64,000 nt of DNA, from contig NC_045134.1 of NCBI RefSeq assembly GCF_007655135.1, positions 6,902,982 to 6,966,981 of the forward strand. The letters are read 5' to 3'. The position numbers and the translations under genes are program-made. The notes beneath the pieces are model-generated. The model did no database searches. It saw only the letters and a program-made list of their open reading frames with translations, and was not told the DNA's origin. Below, piece after piece: positions 1 through 8,272 of the stretch (its first letter is position 1; the number at the start of each line of letters is the position of its first letter). Source of the DNA: Punica granatum. Its lineage: Eukaryota; Streptophyta; Magnoliopsida; Myrtales; Lythraceae.

Positions 1-1896
1 TCTACTGAAGTCCTGCAAGGATCAATTTGAAATATTTCAATACTTCACTAGACATCATTCCACAGAGCCTATGGTTGGCTATGTCTTCAATCACCAAAGC
101 AGGTTCTCCTGCTCTCTGCAGTGAACTCAAACGACAACCTATTGCAATATAAGCAATAGTAACTACTGGTTATTTCAGGAGCTAATAAAAAAGTGATTGA
201 TATGTGCTTTGACCCACAAAAAGGAGCAGTAGCAGACAATTAAAGAAATTTTAGTAATGATGCTGCTTGGGAAGTTCGCAACTGGAAAGACCTAATCCAT
301 TTTTGGTAAATAAACCCTGCCTAGAAATATTAGTAAAACTACTAGATATATGAAATATAATTTATGAAATAATAAGAAACAGACTCTCATACGCAGTCAT
401 GATTAGTATATATCCTAACAAAACTGCACAGAACCAGGTTAGAGATCAGCACAGGTCCACATATTATACATATGAGCAAAAAAATGCAATTTTCATAGTA
501 AATATACATGATTACCTGTGGAGGAACCTCCTTATTTGGAGGCTTAGAGTCTTTTGCAGAAATGAAAGTATTCCCTAGCATCAGCTCGTGCCTGCCTATC
601 CATATAAATGTTGAGATTAAAATCTGATACTGTCACAAACTATGTATACAGGGCATAAGCTGCAGTTTTCAATAGGAAGAAGCATTAATTTTTCCAATTG
701 GGGGACCGGCCATCAGCCAAGTGATGGAATTAAAAGTAAAATGATATAATATAGCAGGAAAATGCTCCAACACATGTGACCAGTATATAGTCCCATCTTG
801 GTGAAGATGCCTAAAAGTAAAATCATCTCCTAGTAATAGCACAAACCTTTTTTTTCCCCAATAAAGGCAGGTGTCCTGTATTAACATTTTTCCAAGGCTA
901 CTTATTTAATGAGAGTAAAGGACATAACCAATTAACTTATTCACAACAAAAATTAGTGAGGAACATAACATAACCACATTCGCTCCTAGACGAGCATAAC
1001 ATTTTTCCCCTTCCTAATGGCCATCTAGAATGAAGTTGCAACCATATAAGCAAATTTTATCACAATATAATCAAATATATACTTTTCTGGTAGAAGTTAT
1101 GCAAATTAAGCATTGCTAAGGCCAAGAACTTACTTCCCCAAAAGTCTGAAGAATCCTCAGAATACTGGCATATATACTTGTCATCAGCACCAAGAATCTG
1201 AGCCCCAACTCCAGTAAACCGGGGTCCGTATTGCGCCACTTCTACTGCACTCAATTTCTTGGTGAAGGCAGGACTCTCTACAGAATACATGAAGCAGAAG
1301 CTCTGCCGCACTTCGGGAATGGACACCTTAAAGTACCAACCCTCAAAAAATTTCCGAGTAGTTCCATCGAAGTGGTACCTGGTCAATCAGCTCACAGTTC
1401 AGCAGGGAAGCAAGAAACGAGCAATGAAAGATATATACAATTCAACGATATACGCAAGCAATCATCGAAATCACTAATGCATCGCACAATCAAATAGACT
1501 GGAGCCAAATTACTGGGCAAGCCAACGGCCAAGTTCAGAGCTTTCAATAGAATGACCCATGCATTTCCATGAATCACAATCATTGAGCAGATTAAGCCCA
1601 AATTACCCGCTGTGAGGAGTTCGCAGCTCCCGATTCGGCGGTGTCGGCGAATAGACTGGATTCACGCGAGAGGAACTCCCACTCTCGGCCTCCTGCCGGT
1701 CCGACGAGGGGGAACAGACCGATTCGCTTTCAGTAGTAGAGCTCGAAGCAGAGATTATAGAGCTGCTGCGGGACTTCAAGCGGTGGCGGATAGAAGGAGA
1801 GCGCCAAAGAGCGTGCTGGGGTACTCCTCTCCGGAACCTCGCCGCCGGGGAGAGGAGGTGGAGCTCGCCGCGCAGCGACATCGCGTTTGCTTCCAT
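1..1896 (-). CDS. VTE1: Tocopherol cyclase, chloroplastic (5' part, cut by left edge)
   Basis: Tocopherol cyclase closes the chromanol ring of tocopherols (vitamin E) from quinol precursors in plastids, at plastoglobules. Coding exons on the minus strand: 1896-1607, 1378-1134, 595-516 and 12-1 (partial); all junctions are GT-AG and phases agree. The start (MEANAMS) was chosen because the upstream in-frame stretch is low-complexity leader containing a GA microsatellite. Residues 1 to about 75 are Ser/Arg-rich and fit a plastid transit peptide. The mature part begins near the conserved PTPPNRELRTPHSGYHFDGT block and continues with KFFEGWYFKVSIPE, CFMYSVESPAF and GPRFTGVGAQILGADDKY, all diagnostic of the VTE1/SXD1 family. 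Exon 3 carries HELMLGNTF and ends at EVPPQ. The rest of the roughly 450-500-residue protein lies outside the window. Identity is very sure; exon edges are likely. A VTE1-like 3' fragment lies about 2.6 kb upstream. Confidence 0.93.
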
Positions 1897-1951
1897 CGGA
1901 AGAAGGAGGAAGCCCGGCCAACTGGATGAAGGGAATGCGAGCTCAGACGCA

Positions 1952-1957
1952 GAAAGA

Positions 1958-1994
<37 letters not shown>
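1952..1994. repeat. (GA)n microsatellite in the VTE1 leader
   Basis: A nearly pure GA tract with two GATA interruptions sits just upstream of the VTE1 start codon (CT-rich on the coding strand). CT-rich 5' leaders are common in plant genes. It also produces long Ser/Leu-rich spurious reading frames in this area. Confidence 0.85.
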
Positions 1995-1995
<1 letters not shown>

Positions 1996-2100
1996 ATACG
2001 GCAAACAAATGGACGCCAGGGCGGAAGACGACAGATTGAGGGAGTTCCGGCTGGAACGGCTCTCGTGGGTATACGTACATCCACGTTCATGAGAATCCAA

Positions 2101-2919
2101 AAGTAAACCGAAGTCGAATTAGCTCAGCATCTCATATTTACTTAGCATTTCGTAAAAAAAATAAAAGTAATTAAAAAAAGTACTTGGAAGGATTTAAATA
2201 AAATAATAAAAAAGTATTGATTATATTGTTGAATTGAAAAAAAATATAAGAAAAAAATATTGAATAGATGAGATGATATAGAATTAAAAAATTAATTTAG
2301 ATAATTGATAAGAAAATTTATGAAAAGTAATTTGAAGAAAATAATTAAAAAAAAGTAATGATTATGTTATTGTGAATATAGAGAAAAGTTAAGTAAAATT
2401 AAATTTTATTATTAAAAATAAATTATATGTTAACTTGGAACAAACAATAACTACGTAATTTTTTGAGAACTCGATTTATGAACAAAGTTGAACCAAGGGA
2501 TTTATAGAGACCAATCGGAAAGAGTGATGATGTGATATGTCTCCCGACTGTCAATGTGATGTCCAGTGAAATAGCATGACTCTTATCAATAAATTTTTCA
2601 TATAATAAAATACTTCTTAAATAGTAACAAACTTATATTTTAATAAGATTATTCATTCTTTTTGAAAAAACTTATTAATATAAATTAAATAAATTTCTTA
2701 CTAAATGATAAATCATCTTATAAAATAGTATGATTCTTGTTATCTTTTAAAGTAAATTATTCTTTCAACAAAAGCTCCTTGCCTTAACAAACTCTCTTTA
2801 TGGACATGATTAGAGGTAAAAACAATAGAAAAGTATTCTTAAAAACTCCCCAATCAGACTTAATAAAGTACGATAAAATACTACGCGCGAAAAAAAAAGT
2901 ATGAGGAAATACAAACTGT
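2101..2919. other. AT-rich intergenic DNA, no gene seen
   Basis: Very AT-rich sequence upstream of VTE1. The part at about 2140-2460 contains degraded phrases resembling the MITE family at 2920-3174 (repeats of a 'gattatattgttgaatt'-like phrase), so it may be an old decayed copy. I see no coding potential. The VTE1 promoter presumably lies in the first few hundred bases, but no clear TATA box could be assigned. Confidence 0.5.
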
Positions 2920-3174
2920 CTATTTGGTTTTAGGGTCGATTTTTAAAATTTTAACTCTAACTTTAACTTTACTTACTACACAACAAAAGTCAACAATACA
3001 ATTATTACTTTTTCCTTTTCTTCAATTTTTTTAATCATTCAATTCAATTTTTAATACTAAATTCTCTCAACTATTCATTATTTTTTCACATTTTTTTCTC
3101 ATAATTCAACAACGCAATCATTACAACATAATTAAAAGCAAAACTTAATTCAACTTAATTCTAAAACCAAACAC
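2920..3174 (-). mobile_element. Non-autonomous MITE-like element (family M1, copy 1)
   Basis: A roughly 255-bp AT-rich element without coding capacity. Its ends are terminal inverted repeats (TTTGGTTTTAG at the left, CTAAAACCAAA at the right). It is flanked by the 5-bp direct repeat ACTGT (2915-2919 and 3175-3179), a possible target-site duplication. The interior, read on the minus strand, repeats the 'aatgattg-tgttgttgaattatgag' type of phrase shared with copies at about 14.9 and 38.4 kb. The superfamily is undecided: the TIR resembles plant hAT- or Harbinger-type MITEs. Confidence 0.6.
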
Positions 3175-3389
3175 ACTGTAAAAGTCATAGGCATATCCAG
3201 ATATAACTGGTGGCGCTCGGCCACTCCTCGATCACTCGAGGCCACACCCCCCCTCCCCTCCCAAAAAAAAAAATTGTGAGTCTGCCTTGGAACCGAGAAA
3301 GAAAGAGCTAGCAATAAAGAAAAGTAAGTGACTATGGTCGAAGTCTAACATCCCATCGTATTATCAACACATAAATTTGAAATGAGAGA

Positions 3390-4054
3390 TGTTGAAGTAT
3401 GTCTCGTATTCAGTAGAGAATTCAAAGACCCGCAGACTGGAAATGAGAACGAAGTTTGACTAAAGAAAAGGAAGCAATTAGCAAATCGTACCATGGCAAA
3501 AATGCCAATGTGCCATGGCACGAAGTACAAAGACGATCAACAAAGTATGCCATGGCGAGCACATTAATGTGCCATGGCAAGTTTGGCGGAGAGAGAATAT
3601 CTCGCAATTTAGTTTTCGTTTTAGCGCGATTTCGTTACAACTCAGAATCTATTCAAATGAGAGATTTTGGGTTTAAGGATATTTTGGATATATTTTAAAG
3701 GATGTTTTGGGTCTTGAATCTATAAATACAGGATGAGCCTTGTAAGTAGATATCATGTGTGAGATCAAGAGATTACGTGTAATCCTCTTGGGAAGTTCTC
3801 GGGGTATTCTCTTGGAATCTCTAGGGTTTTATAGAGAGAATTGAGATGGTTGTGAGGCTCTTCTCGAGTTGGGTCTTATAACAGATGTTGGAAAACACAA
3901 GCGTGATCTCGAGATTGTAGTCTCCAATTTTATTGATCTAATTGAATCTCCTGCTTTATTCATGGACGTTTCCCTCATTATGAGGGTTATATCCCGATGT
4001 TCATTGTTCTTACTTGTCGATTAAATGCCTCTAATTCAGCATATTGTCGCAACA
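3390..4054 (+). mobile_element. Solo LTR of a Ty1/copia-type retrotransposon
   Basis: A complete 665-bp LTR. It begins TGTTG and ends CAACA, a perfect 5-bp inverted terminus, and is bounded by the identical 5-bp target duplication AGAGA (3385-3389 and 4055-4059). Inside, in order: a U3-like region with four TGCCATGGCA-type palindromes (3489-3579), a TATA box TATAAATA at 3721-3728, then an R/U5-like region with a short conserved-looking stretch near 3960-4000. No internal domain, PBS or second LTR follows, so this is a solo LTR left by LTR-LTR recombination. Assignment to copia rather than gypsy is inference from the TGTTG start and overall style. Confidence 0.85.
3489..3579. promoter_or_regulatory. 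Duplicated palindrome array in the LTR U3
   Basis: Four near-identical 10-bp palindromes of the form TGCCATGGCA lie at 3489-3498, 3511-3520, 3548-3557 and 3570-3579. Start-to-start spacing is 22 bp within each pair and 59 bp between the pairs, so a 59-bp unit has been duplicated. Position upstream of the LTR TATA box suggests a transcription-factor-binding enhancer repeat, as is common in LTR U3 regions. The binding protein is unknown. Confidence 0.5.
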
Positions 4055-4464
4055 AGAGATGATTCGCTATTATGCAGTGAAGATATAGAGAAACACGTGA
4101 GAGTTACAGATGATTTCATTGGCAATTGTGGATTGGAGATGTGATAGGCGTTATACTTAGAAAATCACCAAAGACCGATCCGTCGGTCAACTAGCTAAAT
4201 GAAATCATCGTTGGACCAATACTGTTCTTAAGAAGCTCTATTGTTTTCAGAAGTTTAAGATGATAGAAAAGTTCAAAGGCATTGATCTCTGAAAACTGGA
4301 CTCGCCGAAACCGATCATTCCATTTAGTTGTTACTGAGGATCAATCCGAGTCATCCGTCCTCAGATGTCTAGTGGTTCAGAGAGGAGACCATGCAGCATT
4401 CATTTCTATATCTACATTAAGTCACGGTCTCCTTTACACCGTGCCATAGCTTGTAGCCACATAG

Positions 4465-5070
4465 TTACAGGCCAGGGGGCTTAAAAAATGGGGCGAAGCC
4501 GTAGATGCTTTCCACATCAATAGGTGCTCCCACGACACGGTTCAGCACCTTAGGTTTATTTGTCTTGCCCTTCCATGTGTTGAACCACGGTCCTCCGCCG
4601 ACTTCTAGTGCTGCCATGTTACTCGATGCGTCTAACTGAACAAAACATACATTCACAGCTGATGCAGATGATATCATAACTGCATCGGAAACGAAAATTC
4701 CAGGGACATGATTTTGACAGGAAGGAAATGGCAATCTTCGTTGTTGGGATAAGATTAGATACCAAGAACAAATTTTACCTCAGATGCAACTATCCAGCAG
4801 CAAGCGGGGTTGTATCGGGTTTTAAATCATCGAGATTCCAAGTGTAGCAGCAATCTAAAAATCGGTTATGATTGTTGAAGCATAAACTGAAATGGACGCG
4901 GGACAGCTATATATCAATGTTCTCGCGAAATAATGTCTATGGGAGAAGATGACTCGCCTTGCCTTTAATGCCATCATCCCTCTTTTTCCCATATCTGGAG
5001 CAAGCCCAACTTCAGCTGTAGGAGCGCACACCGTCGTACCGGGATCATCTGTCGTGCCTCCCAATTCAAC
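4465..5070 (-). pseudogene. VTE1-like 3' fragment (last two exons only)
   Basis: Two exon-like blocks on the minus strand match the C-terminus of tocopherol cyclase. The first (5070 to about 4955) follows a CAG acceptor and reads QVELGG...CAPTAEVGLAPD, matching the VTE1 'VELEAR...APTTEVGLA' segment, but the conserved CRDSCYGELKLQIWER stretch after it is eroded. The second (4635-4465) follows TTCAG and reads SSNMAALEVGGGPWFNTWKG to FAPFFKPPGL then TAA, an intact VTE1 C-terminus. The donor after the first block reads AAG|GCGAGT, i.e. GC in place of GT. No earlier VTE1 exons are seen between 5071 and 7257. It is therefore most likely the surviving 3' end of a duplicated VTE1 gene. Confidence 0.8.
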
Positions 5071-5397
5071 CTGCGCGAAGTCAGCACGATCAAAATCTTC
5101 TTCATTACACAGCTCAATAGTCGGTGCTTGGCCTTGATACAGTTTTCAGGTTTTCAGTTTCCATAAGTAATCATTAGACATCTATTATGCAATCATATTA
5201 AACAATGGCATGGAAGGAAGCACTGGGGTCATATGAATTACATATGAAGACACATGAAGGATTCAGAGATTTTAAGCAGATCCTTGAATGTTCATCTAAA
5301 ATAGCTCCATCAACTTGCATCAGTTAGATCCCTGATTTTTTTTTCAAGTCCATATTCTCCTTATAATTTTACAAATACAAAATTAAATATACTCACG

Positions 5398-6300
5398 TCT
5401 ATATAATATATAAACCTGACCACATCCTAATAAATAAGGGTAGAACAGTAAATTTCTTAATAATTTAGTATGTTGTATATAAATTAAATAATAATAATAA
5501 TAACTATAACTATAATTGCAATTAAAAAACGTATATCCAAGGAAATATTAAAAAAAGGATTCTATTCTCTTTTGTTATTTGATAGCATACACTACAACCT
5601 AACAAATAAGTGTAAAATAGTAAATATTTTAATAAATTTGTATGCTATATTGAAATCAAATTACAATAATAATTATTATTATTGTTGTAATTAAAGAAAA
5701 TATTTCCAAAGAAATATTCAAGAAGGATGTCAATCACTTATTATTATTTTATTAATAGATAAATATACAATATAATTTTGAGGAAATTAAGAATTATTTA
5801 AAATTCTATTAAACCTTACTTTATTAGTTTTAACAATCATTGTTATCCTTATAAAAGTTAAATTAAGTAAAATTCTCAACGAAATGATTGATCATTTTAT
5901 CCAAAATTATTCATATTAAGAAAAGTTAATATATGAAATATGAGGGAAAATAAGACAACAATGAGCTTTACTTTAGAAATTTATAGATTTTATTATTATC
6001 ATTATCTCATTAACTAAATCTAGGAATTTTGAATTTTTAAGATTTTTGTTTCCTGGATCCGAAATAGAGTACTTGGGACATATTAAATTGATAATTGGGA
6101 TTATCTATGATATATTTTATATGAATTACTTGCTTATGAGCTCCTGAATTACATTATCTAGCGTAAGTTTAAAATTTACCATATTAAAGTTTACATAGTA
6201 TAAGAACAAATTTTCTATATATTAATATGAACTAAAATCACTATCGCCATAATAAATTTTTCTTTGCAAAACCCGTACAATGTACAGGGTCAATAACTAG
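5398..6300 (+). mobile_element. Possible non-autonomous Helitron (3' end supported, 5' end weak)
   Basis: The 3' boundary has a short hairpin (CCCGTACAATGTACAGGG, 6272-6289) followed 7 bases later by CTAG at 6297-6300 and then T, the hairpin-plus-CTRR/T layout of plant Helitron 3' ends. A TC-starting AT-rich terminus (TCTATATAATATATAAA) near 5404 could be the 5' end, but the base before it is not the expected A. The interior is AT-rich, non-coding, and includes an imperfect 172-bp tandem duplication. Confidence 0.4.
5421..5750. repeat. Imperfect tandem duplication, period about 172 bp
   Basis: A block beginning CCTAATAAATAAG at 5426 recurs as CCTAACAAATAAG at 5598. Similar downstream order follows (an aNagtaaat run, a 'tatgNtNtat' run, an ATT/AAT microsatellite-like run, then 'tccaa(a)gaaatatt'). 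The copies are diverged and carry small indels. No coding potential. Confidence 0.55.
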
Positions 6301-7257
6301 TTTCAAAATATAGATACAAGCAGTATATATTATAGAACACCCTCTTTAATGTGAATTAATTTTGCAAATTGATATTATATTCAGTGTGCGGGTAGCGCGG
6401 GTCATGGCTTGTAACATAGAAACGGAAAGACAATATGCTACAAATCTTTACCCTTCCAATTCAAACCAGGTCGAGAAATTTTCAAAGACGATGATAGCAT
6501 ACCCCTGAGTAGAGCTTGAATAGAACACGGTGTTTCTATAATTCCATGAGCCTGTAATTCGTTGAAGCTTGTCAATAATCTCGAATATATATTGATGCAG
6601 TGAAATTAGCTCTTTCGGCATCGAATGTTTTCTCCCTTCCAATGGGATTATCTAACTTCATCGATACATTTGAGGGGTCACGATACAGGTCCAATGCGGT
6701 TCTAATATGCCCTGGGTCTGGTCTGCAGTTCATACAGTCCACGGCTATATGGACTGATCAAGCTGCCCAGGAACTGCTCGAGCTCAGACGTACTTTGCTT
6801 GCCAATCTTGCAAGCCTAACGAAGCACAATTTTTTCATAAAAAGATAGAAACACAATTTAATTTTCTTTAGGTAAATTCACCGTCTAAGCTCCAGCTTTT
6901 TTATATCGATAATTTTGTTTTTCGATGAAGTTTTGTTCGAGTTGTAAGCTAAGAATCAAAAGTCGATCAAGTTTGAATAAAAATCGAGATAGTACGTAAT
7001 TAATGTCAGCTCGACTTGGTTTAAGAATTTAGTATGATCCTTGGAAGTCCATGAATTATGGTCGCATTATTCATAGAAAGACGTTACATATGTCATGCTG
7101 AGTATGCACCAAAGAGGAATTATTACATCTTCGCCGGGTATTATTATGATGGCTAAGAACAAATTAGATTTATCATCGTGAATATCCTAAACCTGAGCAT
7201 GCACCAGTTAATAAAGAATGGTTCCGACTCGGATGTATCTACGATTATTGTAAGTTA
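6301..7257. other. Intergenic; possible gene remnant at about 6450-6830 (minus)
   Basis: The stretch 6450-6830 is less AT-rich than its surroundings. On the minus strand it has a 45-residue open stretch with protein-like composition (DPSNVSMKLDNPIGREKTFD, about 6600-6720) bounded by stops in frame. I do not recognise a family. It may be an exon of an eroded gene or captured fragment. The rest (6850-7257) shows nothing recognisable. Confidence 0.3.
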
Positions 7258-7602
7258 TTACAACACATGATAATGATTCATGACACGCTGCGCGATTTCC
7301 TTCAGCTCGGCAACCCTCTGTTCAATGAGAGGTCTGGAAGAGAGAACAGCCGGCACTGCAAAATGCATCGCCAGGTAGAGGAGGAGGACAGAGCCGAGCT
7401 CAAGATCGGCCTTGGCAGACCCGAGACCCCGTCCGAGTATCGAGGACACATCATACATGTCGAACACGACGATAGAGAGGAGAGTCGAGGCGAAGGCGAG
7501 GAGGAGGCTGAAGAGGGCCGCAGCGGCCAGGAGCAGGAGGATGCAGGAGAGGAAGGCGCCGTAGAGGAAGGAGAGGAGGATGAGGTCCAAGTTGGGCACC
7601 AT
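7258..7602 (-). CDS. Small predicted membrane protein, unknown family
   Basis: A single-exon reading frame of 114 residues if started at MVPNLDLILL (7602); an in-frame ATG 18 codons upstream (7656) is an alternative. It has a long hydrophobic region (about residues 6-47) that could hold two membrane helices, then a hydrophilic loop (DVSSILGRGLGSAKAD), another hydrophobic segment (LGSVLLLYLAMHFAVPAVL) and a short polar tail. GC content and amino-acid composition are unlike the AT-rich flanks, which supports a real gene. No catalytic motif or known domain is recognised. It is about 0.7 kb upstream of EMC1 and divergent from it. Function unknown. Confidence 0.55.
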   Translation of the reverse strand: MVPNLDLILLSFLYGAFLSCILLLLAAAALFSLLLAFASTLLSIVVFDMYDVSSILGRGLGSAKADLELGSVLLLYLAMHFAVPAVLSSRPLIEQRVAELKEIAQRVMNHYHVL

Positions 7603-8063
7603 TAAGGTTATTTGATGCGTGGATGGTATGGGAAGGAAATGAGGGATTGATGTCATAAAAAATGGGGGATTGGGTGATGAAAAAGGAAGAGATGGACTAA
7701 GGAATGAAGTGAGGTGTACTTCATTCTCTTCATCAATTATAATAAAAAATGAAAATTAATTTAGAAAACAAATAAAATAAAATAAAAATTATTAGCAAGG
7801 TTCCCAACAACGTTGACGAACGAATTACACCGAACCTAAGATCGAGCTCAAGTTGACGCTCAATATCGAGCTCGAGATTTAACATGACCAGAAGCCCGAA
7901 GAATATCTCAAAGTAAATAATCGAACGTATACTCAACTACGTTCATGAACTCCTTTACACGAAGTAACATCGGGACCGAATTCCACCCGCTGTACGAGCT
8001 CGGACAGCCGGCTTCCTTGCCCGTAAAGCAACCGCGCATCGCAAACGACGCCATAGATCATCA

Positions 8064-8100
8064 TGGGCTAGGAACTTCATGGGCTTTTGGGCCCAGCCCA
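8064..8100. promoter_or_regulatory. Cluster of site II (TGGGCY) motifs upstream of EMC1
   Basis: Four TGGGCY elements in 37 bp: TGGGCT at 8064 and 8080, TGGGCC at 8088, and AGCCCA (minus-strand TGGGCT) at 8095-8100. Site II elements bind TCP-type factors and are typical of plant housekeeping and growth genes. They lie about 175-210 bp upstream of the EMC1 start codon. Confidence 0.7.
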
Positions 8101-8272
8101 CTACAAACCTGCCCGAACCATCTCACTCGCCGGCTTTTCCGTAATTTAACTAAAACTCACAGTTCATCTCGTCCGACTAACTTCGACTTCTCAGTTCTCA
8201 GATCCGTCAGTGGCGGCAGACCCGAAGACGGAGACAGAGAGAGGGGAAGAGCTTGATCGCCCCCTACCAGCC

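Noticed and set aside
1603..2100. Full-length reading of the VTE1 first exon from the upstream ATG at 2100
   Set aside because: The extra 68 residues are translated GA microsatellite and leader; the conserved protein begins at MEANAMS (1896).
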